A stretch of DNA of 64,000 bases, from positions 893,501 to 957,500 of the forward strand of contig AP026138.1 of NCBI GenBank assembly GCA_030295235.1, written 5' to 3'. The position numbers and the translations under genes are program-made. This stretch comes from Fistulifera solaris (lineage: Eukaryota; Bacillariophyta; Bacillariophyceae; Naviculales; Stauroneidaceae). Below the pieces are notes generated by a model that had not been told where the DNA came from, did not search any database, and saw only the letters and a program-made list of their open reading frames with translations. This document shows positions 55,733 to 64,000 of the stretch, piece by piece. How positions within the stretch are numbered: position 1 is the stretch's first letter; each line of letters begins with the position of its first letter.

Positions 55733-56952
55733 TCTTTTGTGGTTAGCAAAGGTGCAAATGCAAAAGGATACAAAGTACGATGAGGAATGATGAACCATGA
55801 ACGATGAACGATGAATGAATGTACTTGTAAAAGATTATGACAGGAAAAAGCGAAATGCTGTGCGTTGTGCACGATGCGTGAGGAGAGGAGCGAGTTACAT
55901 GGTAAACCTTAGTTGTGAGTTGTGAGTTCAAAGAAAAAATCTTCGATCTTGCTTTTTTTCCTTTTAAATACAATGTAGACCACATACGAATGACGATTAG
56001 ACAAAGCATCCATAATTGTTAGTAGCTCGTCGGGACTCATACATAGGGGCAATAATACCTCATTACTCCCTATAAAGAATCATCATCACAAATCACGAAT
56101 CACGAATCATCAAGAGTCATGAGGAGTCATGAATCATTTGCGAATGAAAAATTATCATCAAGATAAGAAGAGAAATTCGTAAGGGCTGACATCTGCTCTG
56201 AAAAGCAGCAAATCACGAGCATAAGTATCGGATTTTCAACCTCATTTCGGGTGTAGAATTACTGCGTATATACGTCCTGAGAATAAAAATGAATCAGCCC
56301 AATTATGGTTCGACACTTTTTAGCTTTCAAGAACAAAGCACAATTATACAACATGCAACATGAGAATCTCGACTTAGGCTTATCGAATCTTAGTTCATTC
56401 GTATTGTTTCTTCCTTTCTAGCGTTGTCTCCGCCTTGGACTTGGATGATGATGCGTGCTGACGACGTTACAAGTATTGGGTTTGTGATCATCATGCATCA
56501 TGATCTCTAACCATAAGAGTAGCAGGCTCAAAATTAGGCAATTGCCTACTGTATAATGAGTATTATTTGTCAAAGAGTAGCAAGTGGACTAACAGTTTAA
56601 ATACTATAGGCGGCTGAAGTATTCCTTCGTCAGAAGTCATCAGTAAGCAGAACTTGTTTCGGGTGCCAGTTCACAGTAAAGAACAGATTGCTATAGTACA
56701 GTCCCAAAGTACAGTAATGACCGCAGCCAAAAGCACAACCGCAGCCGCAGTGTTTTGCTCCTGCCCCTTGCTCGCGTTCTCGTTCCTCGATGTCGTTCCT
56801 TTCTTCACCGATCGTAACGATTGAATATCCATTCATTAAACTCTTTCGCTTTTTCCTTGTGTATTGGTTGTCATAAAAGATCTTCAGTATTGAATCCCAA
56901 GTTATCGAAGGAAGGAAGACGAAGCAAGGGCGAAGCGAAGATTTAAAATAAG
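55733..56952. other. intergenic with ATCACGA/TCATGA low complexity
   Basis: 56085-56145 is made of short related words (AATCACGAATCACGAATC, GAGTCATGAGGAGTCATG). No gene supported. Confidence 0.45.
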
Positions 56953-59319
56953 ATGCCCGTCAGCCAACGTCGTGTTAAAGCGGCTGTGACAACAGAAGAG
57001 ACCGATGTAGAAAAGGCGCGGACGATGACACAATATGAAGCGACACTTCCCGACTCTGTATCAACATTTGCTTCTGATTCAGACGAAGGCAATAAGCGCA
57101 CCAAAATCTTGGGCAGAATGTTTCTCATCAACTACGAAAGTCGATCGGTCATGCTTCTTTTCAGTGTCCTCGTTTTCGTCGTACTGTTTGGAGCCGGCGT
57201 AGCCATTTTCTGGGTTTTGACGAATTCTCACAGTGAAAGACAAGTTCGCACTGTACGAGATCTCGCCATTGAAATTGGAAGATGGTTTTCGAAGGAACTC
57301 GACTATGCCATTCTGCCTTTGTTCTCCATGGCGCAGTTCGCAGTCGAACTGGAAATGTTTGCTTCTTTACCCGACAAAGTGGAGAAGCGACCTTTTCTTC
57401 CGTATAATGCGAGTGATTTGAATTCACGGCTCTATCGAAATGTCACTGGAATATGCGATGATGCACAACTTATACGTCGGTTCGATCAGCTGGCTTCTAA
57501 CATCAAAGAAAGCGCGCAAATGGACGGCGTTCTGCATAGTATTCAGCTGGCACCGGCAGGGATTATTTGCTTAGTCAATCCAATCAACAACACGGAAGAT
57601 TTCGATGATGGCGTTTCTTTTCTCGATAACACGAACGCTTTTGGGCTGGATTTGTTGAATGATGCGTTTTTCGAGTTTATTGCCAGACAATCGATGAAGC
57701 AAGAAACGGTGGGAATTGCTGGACCGCGACCTTTGCTGCAGTGTCCCGATTGCGGCATGTATTTCATTGCGCGATTGCCTGTTATTAGCCGAAGTCATAT
57801 GATTGAAGTTGACGGCGTGGAATATCCGAGATGGGGTTTTGCGACTGCCCTGATTCATTGGGACACACTAATCAGCAGGAGTTCTATTTACGAGACTTTG
57901 GCGGCGAATTCAATGGAGTTCCTGCTCACGCGAACAGACTACACTTTCAACGAAACGGCCGGAGAATACTTCGAATCAGTTGTCCACTTAGCACAGTCCG
58001 AACATTACGGTTCGAAGAAGCACGAGTTCAGCCATCCGTTGCAAACGACCAACAACGAGTGGATTTTAACAATCCAATTTAATCAAAACCCTCAGCTTGG
58101 AGACGTGTTGGCTCTGGTCGTTTCGTTTGTGGTTGCAGTCTTTGTCGCTCTGCTTGTGTATACGGTTCTTTTGCAGAAAAAGTCGCAAGCGACAATGAGA
58201 GGACTGACTATGGCCGAAAAAGCCAAAGCCGAAGTTGAACGGCACTTTACCGCCGCACTGGCACACGAACTCAGGAATCCTCTCGGTGCTATCGACAGCG
58301 CGTTGAATATAATGCCAGAAAATATCCCCGCGGAAGCTCAAGAATTGATTGAAAGCATGAAGTTATGTAGCAATTTCATGTCGCGCGTCATGAACAATCT
58401 GCTGGACAGTCGGAAGCTAGAAGAAGGAAAACTGGGCTTGCTTCGCAACATTTTCTCTATCAAGGTTCTTTTACGCGAAACGCAGAAAATGATGAGTCCG
58501 GCATGTCATGGCGGTGTCGACCTGCTCGTCGACGACTCGGCAATTCCACCCGGTAAAGAATGGGTTTTCGGAGATGTATCCAGAATGGGTCAAGTCCTGA
58601 CGAATATCACCTCAAATGCAATCAAATTCACATCATCGGGATTTATTGTCCTCTCTGCAAAAATCATAGAACGAGATGGAACGGAATGGATTCGATACGT
58701 GTGCAGTGACACTGGACCGGGTATTCCGAAAGAGGACCAAGCGCGTCTTTTCCAACGCTTCATTACACGAGGTGGTGCACCAGGATCGGGTCTGGGCTTA
58801 ACTATTTCGCGACAGATTCTTGACCTAATGGGTGGTTCAATTCATTTTGAGAGCGATCCTACGGTCAAGCAGGGAACCGATTGCGTTGTATTGGTACCAC
58901 TCGAAGTTTGTGATGAAGTGCAGTCCGAAGGGAGTAGCGCGCCTATCACTTCTTGCTTCCAATCCAATGAGGCTATCCAGGAACCCATACGTGTTCTCAT
59001 TGTCGATGACATTCAAATCAATCGCACTATGTTGAAACGACGTTTTGAAAAATCAATCGCACCGAACTGTATAATCTTCGAAGCAGCTACGGGTGAAGAG
59101 GCGCTCAAAATATGTGACGAAGAAGTGTTTCACGTGATTGTAATGGATCAGTATATGGCGGGAGGTGTCCTGCTAGGCACGGATGTTGTGATTGCGCTAA
59201 GGCGGAATAAAGTTGATGCCGTCGTAATTGGATGCTCAGGAAACGATTTGGACGAACCTTTTCTTAAAGCAGGCGCCAATCTGGTTTGGAAAAAGCCAAT
59301 ACCCCCAACTCGGAGATAA
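56953..59319 (+). CDS. membrane hybrid histidine kinase
   Basis: 788 residues, single exon. N-terminal cytosolic ~65 residues; TM1 at about 66-89 (SVMLLFSVLVFVVLFGAG). An extracellular CHASE-like sensor follows at 90-380 (Cys pair in QCPDCGMYF), then TM2 at about 385-408 (LALVVSFVVAVFVALLVY). HisKA has the phospho-acceptor His438 in ALAHELRNPLG. The ATPase domain shows N box QVLTNITSNAIKF, G1 SDTGPGIP, F box LFQRF and G2 GSGLGLTISRQ. A C-terminal receiver has DD in LIVDDIQINRT, phospho-acceptor Asp732 in VIVMDQYMAGG, and Lys in VWKKP. All key residues are present. It should sense an external signal and pass phosphate from His to its own Asp, then to an HPt protein. The ligand is not deducible. 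Confidence 0.92.
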   Translation: MPVSQRRVKAAVTTEETDVEKARTMTQYEATLPDSVSTFASDSDEGNKRTKILGRMFLINYESRSVMLLFSVLVFVVLFGAGVAIFWVLTNSHSERQVRTVRDLAIEIGRWFSKELDYAILPLFSMAQFAVELEMFASLPDKVEKRPFLPYNASDLNSRLYRNVTGICDDAQLIRRFDQLASNIKESAQMDGVLHSIQLAPAGIICLVNPINNTEDFDDGVSFLDNTNAFGLDLLNDAFFEFIARQSMKQETVGIAGPRPLLQCPDCGMYFIARLPVISRSHMIEVDGVEYPRWGFATALIHWDTLISRSSIYETLAANSMEFLLTRTDYTFNETAGEYFESVVHLAQSEHYGSKKHEFSHPLQTTNNEWILTIQFNQNPQLGDVLALVVSFVVAVFVALLVYTVLLQKKSQATMRGLTMAEKAKAEVERHFTAALAHELRNPLGAIDSALNIMPENIPAEAQELIESMKLCSNFMSRVMNNLLDSRKLEEGKLGLLRNIFSIKVLLRETQKMMSPACHGGVDLLVDDSAIPPGKEWVFGDVSRMGQVLTNITSNAIKFTSSGFIVLSAKIIERDGTEWIRYVCSDTGPGIPKEDQARLFQRFITRGGAPGSGLGLTISRQILDLMGGSIHFESDPTVKQGTDCVVLVPLEVCDEVQSEGSSAPITSCFQSNEAIQEPIRVLIVDDIQINRTMLKRRFEKSIAPNCIIFEAATGEEALKICDEEVFHVIVMDQYMAGGVLLGTDVVIALRRNKVDAVVIGCSGNDLDEPFLKAGANLVWKKPIPPTRR

Positions 59320-59811
59320 TACAAAGTTTGCGGTCGCTGCTGGTTGCCGTGGACGTTGAGGTGAAAAGATAGGCGTTTGCTTGAGTTTTTCTTATATAAA
59401 GATAATAGTGTATAGAGCTGCAACCTACCATAATGATTATCGGGTCAACCGTTCAACCCATTATTGCTGTCGCGTCGAAAATGTCATTCCGCTGATTTCC
59501 AATACATTTGATCAACCAAGTCACACAATTGCTCATTCGCGATGCTGGATTGAGATTCATTTACAACTTACCAGGTACAACTACACGGCCCCTAAGTTCT
59601 TGCGGCTTTCAAACGTGTTGACAAGATCAACTTGGATGGATAAAGTCATGGATCAAGAAATTAACCATTGCATAACGTAAAGCCCTCTTCGTCAGGATAG
59701 CGAAACCCCATCAGCGAGGCTTGACCAAACAGCCGCATCATTTTCATTTACGTGTCCTTTTTCCAATAAAGCAATCTTCAAATGCTACATATTTGGTGAT
59801 AGGGCGGAGCA

Positions 59812-59907
59812 GAGAAATTGTGAAATATGTATCCGTCGTCGCCGAGAAATTGTGAAATATGTATCCGTCGTCGCCGAGAAATTGTGAAATATGTATCCGT
59901 CGTCGCC
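59812..59907. repeat. three perfect 32-bp tandem repeats
   Basis: The unit GAGAAATTGTGAAATATG + TATCCGTCGTCGCC starts at 59812, 59844 and 59876, identical in all three by eye. 32 is not a multiple of 3, and no gene covers it. It lies just outside the candidate LTR end. Confidence 0.95.
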
Positions 59908-59974
59908 GAACCGTAGAAATTGAGCTTCTTTGACCCAAATCGACGTCTGCGGTCATACTGCGCATACCTCATGA

Positions 59975-60329
59975 TGTTAGATTTTCTACCGCGGTCTGTA
60001 CTGTTTCCGGCTATCCAGGATCTTCACCTCAGACGGAAAAAGTATTGAAGGCAAACTAACTGCTCTCAAACAACACTTTACAGATTAATGGCGAAGCCAA
60101 CTACAAACTAGAATTCACCCATTTCCTCCCTGATTCTCGTCTCCGAATCGTATCAAATCTCCATCCAAGATCGCCCGAGAATCTTTACTAAATCTTTAAT
60201 GAATCCTCCCTCGAATATATAGCTCCACCTAACCAGTGATCATATATCTCATCATGCAAACACAATCTTCGAATATCCATGGTAATCCCACAACCAGATT
60301 CGGGAATCTACCGTTCCATAAAACAAACA
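59975..60329 (-). repeat. candidate 3' LTR of the copia element
   Basis: On the minus strand, a moderately purine-rich ACAAGAGAGATTCAAG just after the pol stop is followed by TGTTTG (60329), and the segment ends TCTAACA (59975), giving imperfect TG...CA termini. It includes a TATATA stretch. The 5' LTR lies outside the window, so identity cannot be tested here; the ends are tentative. Confidence 0.3.
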
Positions 60330-60367
60330 CTTGAATCTCTCTTGTCGTATCTCTGCCAGTCCGACAC

Positions 60368-61873
60368 TCACTCGGGACTCGAACGACTTCGATTCTTGAC
60401 ATCCTCCCTGTCGGCTGCAGAGATAAGTTCTTGCATCAATCCTTCACGCATGATCGGTGCCAAGTGACCATGAATCTTCTCGGTCACGTTCTTGGTTTCC
60501 AAGTCTGCCAAGTTGTCATCCGAACGCGTGAACTTGACAACTAGCCTTGCTTCCTTTTCGCCATCCTTTGACATCATCTCTCGAATATGATGCATGCGAA
60601 TATCGATGTGTTTGGTCCGGTTCCCAACTACTTGATTCTCCATGAGAAAGATCGCTCCAGTGTTATCTTCGAATAAAGTAGCAGGTCGAACTTTTTCCGC
60701 TGGAAACACTTCTTCAAATAGCATTTGTAGGAACTTGATATCCGTAGCACACGTGGACGCTGCGTAGTACTCTGCCTCTGTGCTCGAAAGTGTAACAGAC
60801 GGCTGCAGTTTGCTCGATACTGAGCACAAGCATCCACCAATCGTGACGACGTAACCAGTCACGCTTCGTCTCGTTTCCTTGTTCGTCGCGAAGTTCGAAT
60901 CCACCCAAGCGTACACCTTTAGGTCTTTCGGAGTTCGAAGCTTCAAATGAACATCCGTGTGTGCGAGATATCCAACCAAACGCTTCATCGACTTCCAATG
61001 TTCGGGTCCAGGTGCATCCATAAACATCGCAAGTTCTCTCGTAGCGTTGGAACATTCGGGCGCTACCTTCCGAACTAGCCACATGATGCGACCAAGGAAC
61101 CTCCGATAAATATCTTTGTCGATCGGATCGCCTTCGTGCTTGACCAATGACTCTCCTGGATATCCTGGCGTTGATTCTGGCTTCACGTCTCCATACAATT
61201 CAACCCAGTCTCGAATGATATCGTCTTTGTAGTCATCCATTCGCATTTCGTAGTACTCTGAGATCCAATCCGACTTCCTTTCGTACCAGACTCCCAAGTG
61301 TTTCTTGATAGGCCCAAGCTCCACGATGTTGAAACGATTCTTGATCTCGGTCTTGAACCAGTTGATCTCCTTCTGATTGCCAGCAAGAATGCAATCATCG
61401 ACATAAACAACAACTATCAAGACAGTTTCGCCATCGGCAACTTTGTACCAAACACAGGGATCTGCCGCGCTTTGGATCAAGCCAAGTTGCTTCAAAACCG
61501 CCGCGAAGAGCAAAAAGTACTGTCGTGGACTCTGTACAAGCCCGTACATTGCCCTCTCCAATAGAATGATGTACTCCTTTGCTTCTTCCTCAGTAATGTA
61601 ACCAAACTCCACAAGTCCGTAGGGCCATTCCAAGTAGACTTCCTCATCTAAGCCCGCTTCAAGGAATGCCGCTTCAACGTCAATACACTCTGCTCTCCAG
61701 TTCCTCTTCCACATGTAGAGTACAACAGCCAACACCATCCGAACGGACATATCGGATGCAACCGGAGAGTGAGTCAAAGTGAAGTCGACTCCTGGAATTT
61801 GTACGAAGCCACGCGCGCACGTTCGAGCTTTGAAGCGAAAACCCGAAACCTCGTTTTCAATTTGAAAATCCAC
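60368..61873 (-). CDS. pol: copia pol: reverse transcriptase and RNase H
   Basis: RT begins in the preceding frame and continues here (SGFRFKARTCARGF, IDVEAAFLEAGL, VVYVDDCILAG with YVDD). The RNase H tail has VDSNFA, SSTEAEYYA and EDNTGAI. Stop at 60368. It would synthesise element cDNA in cytoplasmic particles. Key catalytic Asp residues are present, so the domain itself looks intact despite the upstream frame break near 61854-61857. Confidence 0.9.
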   Translation of the reverse strand: MDFQIENEVSGFRFKARTCARGFVQIPGVDFTLTHSPVASDMSVRMVLAVVLYMWKRNWRAECIDVEAAFLEAGLDEEVYLEWPYGLVEFGYITEEEAKEYIILLERAMYGLVQSPRQYFLLFAAVLKQLGLIQSAADPCVWYKVADGETVLIVVVYVDDCILAGNQKEINWFKTEIKNRFNIVELGPIKKHLGVWYERKSDWISEYYEMRMDDYKDDIIRDWVELYGDVKPESTPGYPGESLVKHEGDPIDKDIYRRFLGRIMWLVRKVAPECSNATRELAMFMDAPGPEHWKSMKRLVGYLAHTDVHLKLRTPKDLKVYAWVDSNFATNKETRRSVTGYVVTIGGCLCSVSSKLQPSVTLSSTEAEYYAASTCATDIKFLQMLFEEVFPAEKVRPATLFEDNTGAIFLMENQVVGNRTKHIDIRMHHIREMMSKDGEKEARLVVKFTRSDDNLADLETKNVTEKIHGHLAPIMREGLMQELISAADREDVKNRSRSSPE

Positions 61874-63606
61874 TTCGGACTGATCGGCTTTCTATTTCTT
61901 TTCTTCATTTTCTTTCGACTGACTTTTTTCCAAGCCTTCCTCTTGAGAAAATTCTCGATCTCTTGTTTCATTGCAGCCTTCCATTCCTTCCTTTGTGGTC
62001 CAGAAAGCGCTTCCTTTACAGTCTTCGGCGCGCCCGGGTCGGACGCCAACTCAACTGTGAAGACACAAAGCGCCGCGTCGAGGAACGCCTCTTGCACATC
62101 GATCGTATTGAAGACTGCATGTTGTTCTCCGACTCCCGTTGGATTGTAAGATGTGTTCAACTTCGCCATCTCACGAACCAACCGACTTGTAACTTGCCGA
62201 GTCGATGGTGGAGCATCCGGTGTTGTTTCGGTTGCTTCGGCTGGGGCTTCTTCGACTTCCGACTCTTCGTCGTCACCACCTGCAGCAGTTTCGTTATCCA
62301 ACGCTTCTTGAACACCAACACCGATATCCTTCCTCCCTGCTTCGACATCGACTTCCGAAAGAACAATCGGCCTGACAGAGACCCAGTTGGGTTCGTCCTC
62401 CCCAATCTGATCATCCTCGATATCGATCATCATATCTTCGGCAAACATCGTCAAAGCCTTGGGAACATTATCGCTCGCACCGTGCCACTCATCCCAAACA
62501 ACATCGCGGGAGAGAATGATCGTATCGCTGTCCGGCTTGTAAAAGCGGTATGTGTCGCCCGAATGGTCATCGGTATATCCGACCATGACGCACTTCATCG
62601 CCTTCTTCTCGAGCTTTGGCTGCTTCGTTCGAATCGTCACGTAACCGATTCGACCCCACTGAACCAAGTGCCTGAGGAAACTCGGATGTTCGCCGTACCA
62701 CTCGTAATCAGGACTTGTCGGAATATTCTTGTTCGGTACGGCGTTATCCAACTTGGTCGCAGTGTTGACTGCTTCCGTCCACAACTTCCCTTGATGTTCG
62801 TCACTCAACCTTGCAGCCAACATCATTGCCAATGCCTTGTCGCGAAGTGACACAAACTTCCGTTCCACTACCCCATTCATCTGCGGAGTATGAGGTGCCG
62901 TGAACTCCATTGTGATTCCGCGAGGCTCGCAAACCGATCGAAGCTGTTTCTCGTTCTCGCCTGAATTATCGCAACGGACGTACTTGACGTTCACATCCGT
63001 GAAACCCTTAAGTCTTTCGAGAAACTCCTCCATAACTCTCTTAATCATCGACTTTTGCGAAACGAAGAAACTCCAAGCCTTGCGCGTATAATCGTCCACG
63101 ATGAGTATCCAGTAAATGCTCTGCCCGAGCGACTTCTTGTATGGCCCACTCAAGTCAATAAACAACCGTTCACCCTTTTGAGTAGCCTTGACACTTGTAC
63201 TCTTGCAAACCGCCTTAGCTTTTGCCTTCGCGTAGACGCAAGCTTCGCAAATCGACTTGGTTCCGGTCAACTTAAGCCCCAATTGCCGCGCGAGACTCTG
63301 CAACGGATTATTACTGAGATGTCCGTACAGCTCGTGAGCATGGTTGATGTCCATCGTCTTGACCTTTTGCAAAGCGTTCACTACTTCGACAATCGGCGTC
63401 CCCGTCAAGTAGTACAATGACCGGTTATTCTTCGGAATCTCGATAACGCTTTTCCCAGTAGCATCCGTAATGGTCATCTTGCTGCGAGACATTTCAATCT
63501 TGTTTCCTTTCTCGACAAGCGCGACAGTACTGATGATGTTCTTGGCGAATGTCGGCGCCACCTTCACGTCCGACAACTTCATAGTACCGTGAAGAGTATC
63601 AAGCAA
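61774..63606 (-). CDS. pol: copia pol: integrase and start of RT
   Basis: The pre-integrase HHCC finger is HELYGH ... CEAC. The integrase core has Asp in FIDLSGPY, Asp in VRCDNSGEN and Glu in NGVVERKF (D,D-35-E). A long acidic Ala/Glu-rich linker follows, then KWIFKLK at the start of RT, where the frame is lost at four T on plus (61854-61857). The frame upstream is joined near 63619-63622. Confidence 0.9.
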   Translation of the reverse strand: MLDTLHGTMKLSDVKVAPTFAKNIISTVALVEKGNKIEMSRSKMTITDATGKSVIEIPKNNRSLYYLTGTPIVEVVNALQKVKTMDINHAHELYGHLSNNPLQSLARQLGLKLTGTKSICEACVYAKAKAKAVCKSTSVKATQKGERLFIDLSGPYKKSLGQSIYWILIVDDYTRKAWSFFVSQKSMIKRVMEEFLERLKGFTDVNVKYVRCDNSGENEKQLRSVCEPRGITMEFTAPHTPQMNGVVERKFVSLRDKALAMMLAARLSDEHQGKLWTEAVNTATKLDNAVPNKNIPTSPDYEWYGEHPSFLRHLVQWGRIGYVTIRTKQPKLEKKAMKCVMVGYTDDHSGDTYRFYKPDSDTIILSRDVVWDEWHGASDNVPKALTMFAEDMMIDIEDDQIGEDEPNWVSVRPIVLSEVDVEAGRKDIGVGVQEALDNETAAGGDDEESEVEEAPAEATETTPDAPPSTRQVTSRLVREMAKLNTSYNPTGVGEQHAVFNTIDVQEAFLDAALCVFTVELASDPGAPKTVKEALSGPQRKEWKAAMKQEIENFLKRKAWKKVSRKKMKKRNRKPISPKWIFKLKTRFRVFASKLERARVASYKFQESTSL

Positions 63607-63893
63607 CAGCGTTCCGACTTTTGAACTTGAACTTCATTGCCGTCTCCGACCATCAACGTTTCATCAACTCGCAAAACGTCGTTTAACATTTTCTCATCCG
63701 TCACGACATGACAAGTTGCGCCGCTGTCGAGGAGAAACCTTTCCTTGTGGTCAACCGCTCCAACAAAGTTTCCAACTTCATGACACATTCCGACAAACAT
63801 GTTCATGTCCTTGTCTCGGCGATCCTTGTTGTTTCCGCCCCTTTCTTGGGACAGTCGCGCGCGAAGTGACCTTCCTCGCCGCACTCGAAACAA
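63579..63893 (-). CDS. pol: copia protease region
   Basis: Aspartic protease motif FLLDSGATCHVV with the DSGA active site. The frame ends at 63579 and resumes in the integrase frame, with one base apparently missing in four T on plus (63619-63622). It processes the Gag-Pol polyprotein in this family. Confidence 0.85.
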   Translation of the reverse strand: MFRVRRGRSLRARLSQERGGNNKDRRDKDMNMFVGMCHEVGNFVGAVDHKERFLLDSGATCHVVTDEKMLNDVLRVDETLMVGDGNEVQVQKSERCCLILFTVL

Positions 63894-64000
63894 ACTTTCT
63901 TCTTGTCACTTTTGCAATCGGCAGCCTTGTGACCTTGATGCCCGCACTTGCGGCACCTTCCTTTGAACTTCTTGAAACCCTTGAAGCCTCCCTTGCCCTT
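63803..64000 (-). CDS. gag: copia gag C-terminus (nucleocapsid), partial
   Basis: A Lys/Gly/Phe-rich stretch, then two CCHC zinc knuckles, CRKCGHQGHKAADC and CFECGEEGHFARDC. The frame is open at the window edge and ends at 63803. It changes to the protease frame around 63838-63844 (C4/T3 on plus); this could be an error or a gag-pol frameshift. Confidence 0.85.
   Translation of the reverse strand, partial: KGKGGFKGFKKFKGRCRKCGHQGHKAADCKSDKKKVCFECGEEGHFARDCPKKGAETTRIAETRT

Larger units (their letters stand above)
59975..64000 (-). mobile_element. Ty1/copia LTR retrotransposon (CoDi-like), 3' part
   Basis: In order on the minus strand: gag zinc knuckles, protease, integrase, reverse transcriptase and RNase H (the copia order). 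The 5' LTR and most of gag are beyond the window edge. Three single-base frame changes interrupt the coding region, each at a homopolymer. Diatom genomes carry abundant copia elements of the CoDi groups; assigning a group would need a tree. Confidence 0.9.

Noticed and set aside
61769-63420. Long plus-strand ORFs (for example 61963-62850)
   Set aside because: Antisense shadows of the copia pol coding region.
1-64000. CRISPR array or prokaryotic defence system
   Set aside because: No repeat-spacer pattern; introns and gene content are eukaryotic.

Overview
The window looks like nuclear DNA of a diatom. Genes are dense, introns are short (about 63-199 bases, GT-AG), and proteins destined for plastid or secretion carry diatom-type presequences with a Phe at the predicted cleavage site. 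Three heat-shock-factor genes, two neighbouring bZIP genes, a membrane hybrid histidine kinase and a Ty1/copia element with diatom-like features complete the picture. The species cannot be named from the sequence alone.

Layout. 1-5.8 kb: the 5' end of a plastid-targeted alpha/beta hydrolase, the spliceosome-disassembly G-patch protein TFIP11, and a spliced low-complexity protein. 5.8-12.8 kb: a repeat-rich intergenic stretch with a hairpin element, heat shock factor 1, a type II membrane glycosyltransferase-like protein, a 147-bp direct repeat and an ArfGAP-domain protein. 13-18.7 kb: a disordered basic protein head-to-head with RRP36, an unassigned gene, and pyruvate kinase in three exons. 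20-26.8 kb: two bZIP paralogues with a second copy of the hairpin element upstream, a four-exon globin and heat shock factor 2. 28-36.5 kb: a same-strand run of serine-rich proteins built from short repeated motifs. 36.6-46 kb: a secreted protein with two CBM6-like modules, a J-domain protein, a two-exon protein kinase and heat shock factor 3 (four exons). 47-59.3 kb: several poorly defined genes, a secreted 2-oxoglutarate oxygenase fused to ankyrin repeats beside an ankyrin-only paralogue, two more presequence-bearing proteins, and the hybrid histidine kinase. 59.8-64 kb: a 32-bp triplicate repeat and the 3' part of a Ty1/copia retrotransposon on the minus strand, running off the window.

A property of the whole window is that many otherwise good genes are interrupted by a single-base frame change lying on a homopolymer run: an extra base in runs of 5-6, or a missing base in runs of 3-5. 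They occur in essential-looking host genes (TFIP11) and in the retroelement alike, so uncorrected sequencing errors are the simplest explanation. Coordinates given here span these breaks. The functional content is mixed housekeeping and regulatory (splicing, ribosome biogenesis, glycolysis, stress transcription factors, signalling). No operon-like functional grouping is evident apart from local duplications.
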